The translations under genes and the position numbers were made by a program. Under the pieces are notes generated by a model. The model did not search any database, was not told the origin of the DNA, and saw only the letters and a program-made list of their open reading frames with translations. Of a stretch of DNA of 45,357 bases, positions 36,301 through 44,706 are shown piece by piece. Source of the DNA: Flaviramulus sp. (lineage in GTDB: Bacteria > Bacteroidota > Bacteroidia > Flavobacteriales > Flavobacteriaceae); the NCBI GenBank assembly GCA_030731745.1, contig JANQTJ010000029.1, positions 1-45,357 of the forward strand. Reading direction: 5' to 3'. Within the stretch, counting starts at the first letter, position 1. Each line of letters opens with the position of its first letter.

Positions 36301-36428
36301 ATGGTGCGATTGTGCTTTTGCACGACTTTGATTTTGGAAATTCAAGTGCAAAATTGAACGCTATAGAGAGAATGATAACTTATGGTAAATCCATTGGGTT
36401 TAGTTTTGTCAATGTTGAGGATGTTTAA
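33381..36428 (+). CDS. GH2 beta-galactosidase fused to CE4-type polysaccharide deacetylase, lipoprotein
   Basis: The 1015-residue two-enzyme protein has a lipoprotein signal with Cys24. The N-terminal two thirds form a GH2 enzyme. They comprise a sugar-binding domain (IAEVWVNGQKL), an immunoglobulin-like domain and a TIM barrel (RGVNRHQEYPNVGYA), with acid-base E434 in SLNESW and nucleophile E494 in VSEYGDW. A DUF4982-like C-terminal domain follows (DEVELFLNGRSLGRQ). After about residue 820 a NodB-homology domain begins. It has TFDDGPT (D834, D835), NHSWNH (metal ligands H884 and H888), RPPYG (923-927), LWSITTMDW and VLLHD (H981). Both active sites look complete. An alternative ATG at 33396 also gives a good signal peptide. 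There is no sign of a lost stop between the two parts. Confidence 0.9.
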   Translation: MFLKEMNNFKCLVITSICFLLLACGKNETTFVEKQNFNNDWAFKLLKDIQVDSTYFQNNLQYKDWDIVQLPHTPKIEPEIVNDQWQGICWYRKNFDLPNNLLSKQLFLKFEGAMNIAEVWVNGQKLIEHHGGYLPFIVNFTNVANFDKENIVAVRLNNQDNPVTGPKPLKVLDFNTYGGLYRNVWFIAKDPLHITDPVGANKTASGGVFVTYPEVSEKTAKIKVKTHVKNANGNAVSFTVKNTLLKGNNVILTELSNEQNLETDNDKEVVVEMQVENPELWSPKNPYLYSLKTEIIQDGLLIDQEITRIGIKTIKFVGQDFYLNGEKTFLRGVNRHQEYPNVGYAISDNANYRDAKKIKNAGFDYVRLSHYPHAPAFMDACDELGLITIDAILGWQYFSEDEKFQKHVFQTARDLIRRDRNHASVLAWEVSLNESWMPEHFIDSLTAIARQEYPGNQCFTAGWQSYGYDIYLQARQHRLDHYDENLKKPYNVSEYGDWEYYAMNAGLDQNSWGDLLQEERSSRQLRNAGEQALLQQATNIQEAHNDNLNTPAFADGYWVMYDYNRGYADDIEASGIMDIFRLPKPSYYFYKSQRDADDTFGKPMVYIANNWQKDSPLDVRIFSNCDEVELFLNGRSLGRQKPDKNRISTNLKHPPFTFNIGAFDKGKLEAKGYIEDKLVTSHSVKTPERPSKIKIVIDNNYENLKTEASDIVFAHAYITDDNGTVIPNYSGDITFNVEGNAELIGKNPVACIAGIASILVKTSDAIHDIKLTASSRELFIDSKPDKIRDITLLDKNIDSLPLIPKLFLERQNKSKGYCIVKGNSSKRQVALTFDDGPTDLSIKIIEVLDRHNAKGTFFWLGKNLEEKTGVIKKAKEGGHLIANHSWNHQNGWELSKEDLWQNQVMNSIDAFNLSGTDQPKYYRPPYGAITQDQIDFLASKGITTVLWSITTMDWDKTQNSEEELFEKFKNYLHNGAIVLLHDFDFGNSSAKLNAIERMITYGKSIGFSFVNVEDV

Positions 36429-36440
36429 AAACACTTAATT

Positions 36441-37349
36441 ATGATAAGCGTTAAAGGTTATTCAAGAATAAGTAGAAATATTATTATTCTAATTTTTACT
36501 ATTCAACTTACATCTGGACAAAATCATGATGTAGGAGCAGTTTCATCTTATGATAATGAAGTAGTTGCAACCAGTAATGGAGTAATCGAAAAGATTATAA
36601 AAAAATCTGATAGGAATGTTCTAGTCTGTGCACACCGAGCATTTCATAAAAATGCACCTGAAAATTCATTAAAATCAATTCAAGATGCAATAGCAGCCAA
36701 TATCGATATAGCCGAAATAGATATTAGAACCACTAAGGATAGTGTTTTAGTACTAATGCATGATGATTATATTGATAGAACAACAACTGGTAAAGGACTT
36801 TTAAAAGATTATACTTATTGTCAATTACAAGAATTTAATTTGAAGATAAATGATTCGGTAACATCATATAAAGTTCCAAAACTAAGCGACATATTAGTGT
36901 TAGCAAAAGACAAGATTATTTTAAATTTAGATTTAAAAGATATTAAACCATTAAGTTTTTATATGCTTCTCAAAGAATATGAGATGGAGCATAATGTAAT
37001 GTCATTTATATGGAACAAAGAAACTATTGAAGAATTGATTAACATTGATTCTTTATATGCTGTTTTGCCATTATCGGCAAATAAAAGTGAAATGGAATCA
37101 AATTTAGAAAGTTATCAATCTCATTTGCAGCATTTCACAGAGGAAAGTTATAACCTTGAAAATATGATTTGGGCGCATAAAAAGGGTGTAAAAGTATTTG
37201 TTAATAGTCTTTGGGATGAAGATATTGACCTTAATAATGGGAATACTCATTCTTTAGACAGCTTGATAGTTTTACGTCCAGCTATTATTCAAACAGATCA
37301 TCCAAAATTGATCATTGATTATTTGAAGAAAAAAGGATTACATGATTAA
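36441..37349 (+). CDS. Glycerophosphodiester phosphodiesterase-family secreted protein
   Basis: The 302-residue protein has a signal peptide ending TSGQ. GDPD motifs are CAHRAFHKNAPENS (H65, R66, E74), AEIDIRTTKD (E92, D94) and LVLMHDDYIDRTT (H107), then LNLDLK and a C-terminal QTDHP. The usual HRG reads HRA. The family cleaves glycerophosphodiesters, but PUL-encoded members may act on other phosphodiester or sugar substrates. It lies 12 bp after the GH2-CE4 gene, clearly inside the operon. Its job in galactan use is unknown. Confidence 0.82.
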   Translation: MISVKGYSRISRNIIILIFTIQLTSGQNHDVGAVSSYDNEVVATSNGVIEKIIKKSDRNVLVCAHRAFHKNAPENSLKSIQDAIAANIDIAEIDIRTTKDSVLVLMHDDYIDRTTTGKGLLKDYTYCQLQEFNLKINDSVTSYKVPKLSDILVLAKDKIILNLDLKDIKPLSFYMLLKEYEMEHNVMSFIWNKETIEELINIDSLYAVLPLSANKSEMESNLESYQSHLQHFTEESYNLENMIWAHKKGVKVFVNSLWDEDIDLNNGNTHSLDSLIVLRPAIIQTDHPKLIIDYLKKKGLHD

Positions 37350-37395
37350 TTAATAAAGATTAAGAAGAAAATAATTTATTTAAATTAATAAAGAA

Positions 37396-38442
37396 ATGAA
37401 AAAACTGATACTAGTTTCCTTTTTACTAATAGTATTTAAAACTACTTATTCACAAGAATACATGATAGGTGCAGATCTATCTTTTGTTAAAGAAGCAGAG
37501 GATAGCGGATTCGTTTTTAAAGAAAATGGGAAGTCTAAATCATGTATTCAAATTTTTAAGGATCATGGCTATAATTGGATACGTTTAAGATTGTTTCATA
37601 GCCCGGAATTGGATGAAAAACATAAACTGCCAAATAATTTAGAGTATACCATTGCCTTAGCGAGAGAAGCAAAAAAACAAGGGTTTAAGTTTTTATTGGA
37701 TTACCACTATTCCGATACTTGGGCAGACCCAGGAAAACAGTATATTCCAAAAGCATGGGAAGGGAAATCATCTACTGAATTAGAGCAAATTGTATTTGAA
37801 TATACACGCTTAACCATGTTGGAGTTTCAGAAAGCAAATGTGTTTCCAGATATGGTACAGGTAGGAAATGAAATAAGTAATGGCATGATGTGGCCAATAG
37901 GAAAACTACCTGATAATTGGGATAATTTTGCAGCTTTATTAAAAGCTGGAATTAATGGTGTTAAAGCAAGTTGTGGAAATAACCCATGCCCTGAAATTAT
38001 GATCCATATAGATAAGGGAGGTGATAAGGATTTTACAAAATACTTTTTCGATAAGGTTAAAAACTATAATATAGAATATGATGTTATTGGTCAATCATAT
38101 TATCCTTGGTGGCATGGTAGTTTATTAGACTTGCGTGAATGCTTACATTTCGCATCGAAGGAATACAATAAAGATATTATTATTGTTGAGGCAGCATATA
38201 ACTTTAAGCCACAAGAATATAAAAATATAAAGGCACCATTTCCTGAAACTCCAGAAGGACAAAAAGATTTTTTAGAAGACGTTAATAATATAATCTTAAA
38301 TGTTCCCAATGGAAGGGGAAGGGGTTTGTTTTGGTGGGAACCTGCGGCACCAAACAGAGGCTTCGAATCACGAACATTTTTTGATGAAAAAGGAAATGTA
38401 ATGCCAGTTATAAATGTTTTTGATAAATATACAAGACATTGA
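37396..38442 (+). CDS. GH53 arabinogalactan endo-beta-1,4-galactanase, canonical
   Basis: It hydrolyses beta-1,4-galactan to oligosaccharides. The 348-residue protein has a cleavable signal peptide (TTYSQ) with no lipobox Cys, so it is periplasmic or secreted. Canonical GH53 segments are IGADLSFVKEAED, YNWIRLRLFH, LLDYHYSDTWADPGKQ, VQVGNEIS (acid-base E159), VIGQSYYPWWHG, IIVEAAYNF (nucleophile E265) and LFWWEPAA. It is the second GH53 of the locus and much closer to characterised galactanases than the first. Confidence 0.93.
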   Translation: MKKLILVSFLLIVFKTTYSQEYMIGADLSFVKEAEDSGFVFKENGKSKSCIQIFKDHGYNWIRLRLFHSPELDEKHKLPNNLEYTIALAREAKKQGFKFLLDYHYSDTWADPGKQYIPKAWEGKSSTELEQIVFEYTRLTMLEFQKANVFPDMVQVGNEISNGMMWPIGKLPDNWDNFAALLKAGINGVKASCGNNPCPEIMIHIDKGGDKDFTKYFFDKVKNYNIEYDVIGQSYYPWWHGSLLDLRECLHFASKEYNKDIIIVEAAYNFKPQEYKNIKAPFPETPEGQKDFLEDVNNIILNVPNGRGRGLFWWEPAAPNRGFESRTFFDEKGNVMPVINVFDKYTRH

Positions 38443-38690
38443 GTGGGGTAAAAATGAAATAAATAGAGCCTTTAATCAAGGAGTATCAGGAAACTGGAAA
38501 AATGAGAGGGTTCACAAAGTGGGCAGCAAAACATATAAAAATATTTATTTGGGTGGTTACAAGATAAAAGCAATGAATAAAAAACCTAATTAACTGTAAT
38601 TTAGTATTATAACCTCTTATTTGATTTTAAAATATTTAAAATTGTAGTCTATTTATAAAAATTCAAATCAAACCTAAATTGAAAAAATAA
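38443..38690 (+). other. Gap with a short coding-like remnant, no intact gene
   Basis: A frame overlapping the GH53 stop by two bases stays open from about 38441 to a TAA at 38609. It encodes a protein-like stretch with GNWKNERVHKVGSKTYKN and NIYLGGYKIKAMN, but has no plausible start. The remaining ~80 bp are A/T-rich leader for the galM-like gene. I do not recognise the peptide; it may be the tail of a lost gene. Confidence 0.3.
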
Positions 38691-39587
38691 TTGTACCATA
38701 TCAAACATACCAAAGACTCAAAGAAAAATCTTGATTATATAGAAATGGTAGATTTTAAAAAAGTATCCTATGCAAAAATCTATTTGAATCTAGGTGGTAG
38801 TTTACAAGAACTAATACTTAACAATAATCATGTAATAAAGGATTTGGTTACTTTAACCTATGATAAAACTTATGCTTCTTCAATTTTGTTTCCTTTTGCA
38901 AATCGTATTGAAGATGGAATTTACAAGTTTGACGGAAAGGACTATTATTTAGACATAAATCAAGTCCAAGAAAATAATGCTTTACATGGCTTTATTTATA
39001 ATAAAACTTTTGAATTAGTTGAAAAAAAAGTAACAAAAGAAGAAGCTTCAATTTTACTGCGATACGAAGAAAAAGAATATACCCAAGGATTTCCTTATAA
39101 CTACAGAATTGATTTAAAATACACTTTAACTAAGCACAGTCTCGATTTATCTGTATCAGTTAAAAACACAGACATCAATCAATTCCCTTTTACTTTAGGT
39201 TGGCATCCATATTTTAACAGTGCTAATTTATATAATAGTATCGTTCGATTTAAAAGCCATAAACATGTTTATTTTGATGAAAGAAATATTACTCATGGAT
39301 TAAGAGATTTTGAAATAAATAATGAATTTAAGATTAAAAATAAGTCTTTAGATGATTGTTTTGTACTAGACTCAAATAAAATTTTATTTGAAACGCCAGA
39401 TTATAGTTTTGAGTTAACCTCTTCTGAAAAAGATTGTTTTTTACAATTATATACACCGCCAAAATCAAATACTATTGCGATAGAACCAACTACTGGAATT
39501 TCAAATAGTTTTAATAATAAGATAGGTTTAAAAACCTTAGAACCAAACGATAGTTATCATATTAACTGGAAGCTTAAACTAAATTAG
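38691..39587 (+). CDS. galM: Aldose 1-epimerase (galactose mutarotase)
   Basis: It interconverts beta- and alpha-galactose so that galactokinase can act. The 298-residue protein has no signal peptide. The mutarotase residues are visible: FANRIEDG, H99 in NALHGFIYN, H172 in LGWHPYF and catalytic-base E265 in AIEPTTG. The start is a TTG at 38691, chosen because MYHIKHTKDSKKNLDYIE aligns with the usual family N-terminus. The first ATG (38745) would remove that strand. It lies 2 bp before galK in a tight operon. Confidence 0.87.
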   Translation: MYHIKHTKDSKKNLDYIEMVDFKKVSYAKIYLNLGGSLQELILNNNHVIKDLVTLTYDKTYASSILFPFANRIEDGIYKFDGKDYYLDINQVQENNALHGFIYNKTFELVEKKVTKEEASILLRYEEKEYTQGFPYNYRIDLKYTLTKHSLDLSVSVKNTDINQFPFTLGWHPYFNSANLYNSIVRFKSHKHVYFDERNITHGLRDFEINNEFKIKNKSLDDCFVLDSNKILFETPDYSFELTSSEKDCFLQLYTPPKSNTIAIEPTTGISNSFNNKIGLKTLEPNDSYHINWKLKLN

Positions 39588-39589
39588 AA

Positions 39590-40753
39590 ATGAATACTTT
39601 ATTAATAAAAAGCATTAAAAGCACCTTTAAAGATAAATTTAAAACTGAACCACTATTGATTTTCTCACCAGGAAGAATCAATATAATTGGGGAACACACG
39701 GATTATAATGATGGCTTTGTTTTTCCAGCAGCTGTTAATAAAGGAATAGTTACTGCTATTGGGAAAAGTAATTCTAAACTATCAATAGCATTTGCGGCTG
39801 ATAAAGAAGAAATCTTAGAATTTAATTTAAATCAAATAAAACCATTAACGCAAGGAAGCTGGCAAAATTATATTCTTGGTGTTGTTGCAGAAATTCAAAA
39901 TAGAAGTAAAACTATAGGCAATTTCAATATTGTATTTGGGGGCGATATTCCAGGAGGTGCGGGCATGTCCTCTTCAGCAGCTTTAGAAAACAGTGTAGTT
40001 TTTGGACTTAATACCCTTTTTAGTTTAGGGTTATCGAAAGATGATATGATTTTAATTTCACAAAAAGCTGAACACAACTATGTGGGTGTAAAATGTGGGA
40101 TTATGGACCAGTATGCCAGTATGTTTGGTATTGAAAATCATGCCTTATTGTTAGATTGTAGAACTGTAAAATCCAAACCTTTTAAGATAGATTTTAAAGA
40201 TTATGAACTCATTTTAATTAATACCAATGTAAAACACAGTTTATCTGATAGCGCCTATAACGACAGGCGTTCTGTATGTGAAACTATTGCAGAAATGCTG
40301 AAGGTAAAAGCACTTCGAGATGCCACAGCGTTCGATTTGGAAACCATTAAAGACCAGGTTACGCCAGAGAATTATAAAAAAGCATTGTATGTCATTCAAG
40401 AAAACGAACGGGTAGTTAAAGCTTCAAAAGCCATGCAAGATGGAGATTTAAAAACCTTGGGAGAACTCATTTATGCTTCTCACAATGGATTACAAAATCA
40501 ATATAAAGTAAGCTGTGAAGAATTAGATTTTTTAGTTGAACAAGCAAAAATAAATCCTAATATTTTAGGAGCGAGAATGATGGGAGGTGGTTTTGGTGGC
40601 TGTACCATTAATCTAATTTTGAAAACAGAAACGTCTTCTTTTAAAACCTTTATTTCAGAAGTATACAAGAAAAAATTCAACAAGGCATGTTCTATATATT
40701 CAGTTAAACTTTCTAATGGAACACATCTTATAACTAACTCAATTGAAGTATAG
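39590..40753 (+). CDS. galK: Galactokinase
   Basis: It phosphorylates alpha-galactose at C1 with ATP, the first Leloir step. The 387 residues fit the family. GHMP-kinase motifs are the galactokinase signature PGRINIIGEHTDYNDG near the N-terminus, the ATP loop GDIPGGAGMSSSAAL, GVKCGIMDQYAS with the catalytic Asp, and ARMMGGGFGGC near the C-terminus. galT starts 3 bp after its stop. Confidence 0.97.
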   Translation: MNTLLIKSIKSTFKDKFKTEPLLIFSPGRINIIGEHTDYNDGFVFPAAVNKGIVTAIGKSNSKLSIAFAADKEEILEFNLNQIKPLTQGSWQNYILGVVAEIQNRSKTIGNFNIVFGGDIPGGAGMSSSAALENSVVFGLNTLFSLGLSKDDMILISQKAEHNYVGVKCGIMDQYASMFGIENHALLLDCRTVKSKPFKIDFKDYELILINTNVKHSLSDSAYNDRRSVCETIAEMLKVKALRDATAFDLETIKDQVTPENYKKALYVIQENERVVKASKAMQDGDLKTLGELIYASHNGLQNQYKVSCEELDFLVEQAKINPNILGARMMGGGFGGCTINLILKTETSSFKTFISEVYKKKFNKACSIYSVKLSNGTHLITNSIEV

Positions 40754-40756
40754 AAA

Positions 40757-41779
40757 ATGAATCCAGATTTACAAGATTATTCACATAAACGCTTAAATAT
40801 ATTAACTGGTGAATGGGTATTGGTATCGCCACATCGAGCCAAAAGACCCTGGCAGGGTCAGAAAGAAGCCGTTTCAAAAGAAGTAAGACCCAATTATGAC
40901 GAAAGTTGCTATTTATGCGCAGGCAACACTAGAATTAATGGAGAAATAAACCCGAAATACGAAGATGTATTTGTATTCACCAATGATTTTGCAGCATTAC
41001 AAAAAGATTCAAAAAGTTTCAAAGTTGAAGATGGACTGCTTCATGCACAGAGTGAACAAGGCATTTGTAAAGTCATTTGTTTTAGTCCAGACCATTCCAA
41101 AAGTTTGGCTCAAATGGAAGTAAAAGATATTCAAAAAGTAGTTTTCGCGTGGCAAAAGGAATATAAAGAATTGGGTGATACGCCAGGTATTAATTACGTT
41201 CAAATTTTTGAAAACAAAGGCGCCGTTATGGGGTGTAGCAACCCACATCCACATGGGCAAATATGGAGTCAGTCGTCACTTCCTAATGAGGTTGAAAAGA
41301 AAGATAGAAAACAACAAGCATATTACATAAAAAACAAAAGAAGCCTTTTGGGAGATTACTTAAAACAAGAATTAAAATTACAAGAGCGTATCATATTTGA
41401 AAACGAAGGCTTTGTTGTTTTAATTCCATTTTGGGCAGTATGGCCATTTGAAACTATGATTATTCCTAAAGCACATCAATCAAATATTTTACTTATAAAT
41501 AAAGATGAAACATTACAATATGCAGAAGCTATTTCGATAATAACTAGAGCTTATGATAGATTATTCAATACGTCTTTCCCATATTCTAGCGGTATTCATC
41601 AAGCACCAACAGATGAAAAAGAAAACAATACCCATTGGCATTGGCACATGAGTTTTTATCCACCACTACTAAGAAGTGCAACTGTTAAAAAATTCATGGT
41701 AGGCTATGAAATGTTTGGTTCACCACAAAGAGATATTACCCCTGAAATTGCTTCAAAAATGATAAAAGATTTGCTTTAA
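40757..41779 (+). CDS. galT: Galactose-1-phosphate uridylyltransferase
   Basis: It exchanges UMP between UDP-glucose and galactose 1-phosphate. The 340-residue protein has the active-site NPHPHGQIW with nucleophile H166, which is also the E. coli numbering. A zinc site is suggested by CYLC (C51, C54). WPFETMIIP and HWHWHMSFYPP complete the HIT-like fold. It sits between galK and the sugar symporter, consistent with one galactose operon. Confidence 0.97.
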   Translation: MNPDLQDYSHKRLNILTGEWVLVSPHRAKRPWQGQKEAVSKEVRPNYDESCYLCAGNTRINGEINPKYEDVFVFTNDFAALQKDSKSFKVEDGLLHAQSEQGICKVICFSPDHSKSLAQMEVKDIQKVVFAWQKEYKELGDTPGINYVQIFENKGAVMGCSNPHPHGQIWSQSSLPNEVEKKDRKQQAYYIKNKRSLLGDYLKQELKLQERIIFENEGFVVLIPFWAVWPFETMIIPKAHQSNILLINKDETLQYAEAISIITRAYDRLFNTSFPYSSGIHQAPTDEKENNTHWHWHMSFYPPLLRSATVKKFMVGYEMFGSPQRDITPEIASKMIKDLL

Positions 41780-41825
41780 TATGGCAACAGATAATAATAA
41801 AATCAACTAATTAAACAAGCCAATT

Positions 41826-43472
41826 ATGACAAACGGATTTGAATTTTGGGATTATGCAGTGTTTATTGCATATGCTATTTTAATTTTAGGTGTAGGACTA
41901 TGGGTGTCTCGTGATAAAGAAGGTCATGAAAAAAATGCAGAGGACTACTTTTTGGCAAGTAAATCATTGCCTTGGTGGGCTATAGGAACCTCTTTAATAG
42001 CGGCAAATATTTCAGCAGAACAGTTTATTGGTATGTCTGGATCTGGTTTTGCTTTAGGTTTAGCCATAGCCTCTTATGAGTGGATGGCAGCCATAACCTT
42101 AATAATTGTTGGAAAATACTTTTTACCAATTTTCATAGAAAAAGGCCTTTACACGATTCCAGAATTTGTTGAAAAACGATTTTCAACAAACCTAAAAACG
42201 ATTTTAGCCGTGTTTTGGATTGCATTGTATGTATTTGTAAACTTAGCATCTGTATTGTATTTAGGAGGATTAGCCATTGAAACCATTATGGGTATTGACA
42301 TGATCTATGCTGTAATTGGTTTGGCGTTATTTGCTGCTGCATATTCTTTATATGGAGGCTTATCAGCTGTAGCTTGGACAGATGTCATTCAAGTCGTGTT
42401 TTTGGTTTTGGGAGGTTTAGCAACAACCTATTTAGCTTTAAACACCGTTTCTGGAGGTGAAGGCATCATGGCAGGGTTTTCAAAAGTTGTTGAAGCTGCG
42501 CCAGAAAAGTTTCATATGATTTTAGATGAATTTAATAGTGACGGAAGTACCAATGCCAATTATTTGAATTTACCTGGTGTATGGGTTTTAATTGGAGGTT
42601 TATGGGTAGCCAACATTTACTATTGGGGTTTCAACCAATATATCATTCAGAGAACCTTAGCTGCAAAGTCATTAAAAGAATCCCAAAAGGGGATCTTGTT
42701 AGCCGCCGGACTAAAGATTATTATTCCATTAATTGTTGTTATACCCGGAATTGCTGCTTATGTTATGGTCAATGATCCATCCATTATGGCAGGATTAGGC
42801 GAAGCAGGTCAATTAAGCTTACCATCAAGCGAACAAGCAGATAAAGCATATCCTTGGTTATTGCAGTTTTTACCAACGGGTCTTAAGGGGGTTGCTTTTG
42901 CAGCATTGGCGGCAGCTATTGTATCTTCTTTAGCATCCATGTTAAATTCCACATCAACCATTTTCACAATGGATATCTATAAACAGTATATTAATAAAAA
43001 TGCCAATGATAAAACGACAGTAAATGTTGGTCGTATTTCGGCTGCTGTGGCTTTGGTCATTGCGGTAATAATGGCACCTTTATTAGGAGGTATTGACCAA
43101 GCATTCCAATTCATTCAGGAATGGACAGGAGTTGTTAGTCCGGGTATATTGGCTGTGTTTATTTTAGGATTATTTTGGAAAAAGACAACAAATGCTGCTG
43201 CCATTTGGGGAGCACTTTTGTCAATTCCCATTGCTCTAGTATTAAAATTCATTCCTATTGCTGGATTAGAGCCTTGGATGCATCAAATGGGTTTAACAGC
43301 TGTATTAACAATGCTAGTCATTATAATAATTAGTTATTTGCAAAACAAGGGGAAAGAAGATGAAAAAGGAATTCCATTATCTAAAGAATTATTTAAAACA
43401 TCTCCATTGTTTAACATAGGCTCTATTATAATATGTATTGTTACGGCTACATTGTATTGCTTATTTTGGTAA
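41826..43472 (+). CDS. Sodium:solute symporter (SSS/SGLT family), probable galactose importer
   Basis: This inner-membrane Na+-coupled sugar transporter has 548 residues and about 14 hydrophobic helices. The N-terminal helix with FWDYAVFIAYAIL, the SGLT-type segment LPWWAIGTSLIAANISAEQFIGMSGSG, YTIPEFVEKRF, LYGGLSAVAWTDVIQ and WGFNQYIIQRTLAAKS are all typical of the SGLT branch. Placement between galT and galE points to galactose as the substrate. Specificity cannot be read from sequence alone. Confidence 0.92.
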   Translation: MTNGFEFWDYAVFIAYAILILGVGLWVSRDKEGHEKNAEDYFLASKSLPWWAIGTSLIAANISAEQFIGMSGSGFALGLAIASYEWMAAITLIIVGKYFLPIFIEKGLYTIPEFVEKRFSTNLKTILAVFWIALYVFVNLASVLYLGGLAIETIMGIDMIYAVIGLALFAAAYSLYGGLSAVAWTDVIQVVFLVLGGLATTYLALNTVSGGEGIMAGFSKVVEAAPEKFHMILDEFNSDGSTNANYLNLPGVWVLIGGLWVANIYYWGFNQYIIQRTLAAKSLKESQKGILLAAGLKIIIPLIVVIPGIAAYVMVNDPSIMAGLGEAGQLSLPSSEQADKAYPWLLQFLPTGLKGVAFAALAAAIVSSLASMLNSTSTIFTMDIYKQYINKNANDKTTVNVGRISAAVALVIAVIMAPLLGGIDQAFQFIQEWTGVVSPGILAVFILGLFWKKTTNAAAIWGALLSIPIALVLKFIPIAGLEPWMHQMGLTAVLTMLVIIIISYLQNKGKEDEKGIPLSKELFKTSPLFNIGSIIICIVTATLYCLFW

Positions 43473-43510
43473 TCTATAGGTAAAAAAACAGAAATAAAAC
43501 TATATAAAAA

Positions 43511-44542
43511 ATGAAACAAAGAGTTATAGTAACAGGGGGATGCGGGTATATAGGGTCTCACACAGTTATAGCATTAATAGAGCATGATTTTGAGGTTATA
43601 ATTATTGATGATTTATCCAATTCGAATAAGCAAGTTTTAGATCGAATAAAGAAAATAACAGGTGTTACTCCAAAACTTTTTAATAATGATTTAAAAGATG
43701 CTTTTTTAGCTGATAATGCCTTTAGGTATAATAAAGATATTGATGCTGTGATTCATTTTGCTGCACATAAAGCTGTTTCAGAATCCGTTGAAAAACCACT
43801 TATGTATTATCAAAACAATCTTTATGCCCTTATAAATACTTTAATTGCCATGGAGACCTATGATATTAATAATTTTATATTTTCTTCATCAGCCACAGTA
43901 TATGGAAAGCCTAAAACCTTACCAATAAAAGAATCTAATGAAATACAACGCCCCTTTTCACCATACGGTAATACTAAAAAAATTGCAGAAGAGATCATTG
44001 ATGATGTTGTAAAAGCAAACACCAAACTATCAGCAATTTCACTTCGTTATTTTAACCCAATAGGAGCCCATGAATCTGGTTTAATAGGAGAACTTCCCAG
44101 TGGAATCCCTAATAACTTGATGCCTTATATAACACAAACCGCTATGGGTGTTCGAGAAAAGCTCATGGTTTTTGGGAATGATTACCCAACAAAAGACGGA
44201 ACGCCGATAAGGGATTATATACATGTGGTAGATTTAGCGGAAGCTCATGTTATTGCCCTAAAAAGGCTTTTAAATAAGGAACAAGAAGCATCATTTGAAA
44301 CTTTTAATTTAGGAACAGGGAACGGGTACTCCGTTATGGAAATTATAAAAATGTTTGAAAAAGTATCTCAGAATAAATTGAACTATCAGATAACCACTCG
44401 TAGAGATGGTGATGTTCCAGTTTTATATGCTTCTACTGATGTAGCTGAAGAAAAACTTAAATGGAAAGCGCAAAGAGGATTAGAAGACATGATATCTTCT
44501 TCATGGCAATGGGAGCAGAATTATAGAAAAGAGTTAGATTAA
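43511..44542 (+). CDS. galE: UDP-glucose 4-epimerase
   Basis: It interconverts UDP-galactose and UDP-glucose with bound NAD, closing the Leloir cycle. The 343-residue SDR protein has the nucleotide motif TGGCGYIGSHT (8-18), DDLSNSN, HFAAHKAV, the SSSATVYG serine region, and the YxxxK pair Y152/K156 in SPYGNTKK. RYFNPIGAH and the C-terminal substrate region follow. It is the last gene of the galactose block. Confidence 0.96.
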   Translation: MKQRVIVTGGCGYIGSHTVIALIEHDFEVIIIDDLSNSNKQVLDRIKKITGVTPKLFNNDLKDAFLADNAFRYNKDIDAVIHFAAHKAVSESVEKPLMYYQNNLYALINTLIAMETYDINNFIFSSSATVYGKPKTLPIKESNEIQRPFSPYGNTKKIAEEIIDDVVKANTKLSAISLRYFNPIGAHESGLIGELPSGIPNNLMPYITQTAMGVREKLMVFGNDYPTKDGTPIRDYIHVVDLAEAHVIALKRLLNKEQEASFETFNLGTGNGYSVMEIIKMFEKVSQNKLNYQITTRRDGDVPVLYASTDVAEEKLKWKAQRGLEDMISSSWQWEQNYRKELD

Positions 44543-44706
44543 TCCAACATTGAGCAGAAAAAAGCACTTGAAAGATTGACTTATTTAAGCAATCAACACA
44601 TTAATTATTAAGACATAAATAAAAACATATTTAAAGAAAAAAATGAAATAATTCTTCCCTAAGAACATTAATAGCTAACCAAGTTTAAAACATAAAACTT
44701 TGGGAT

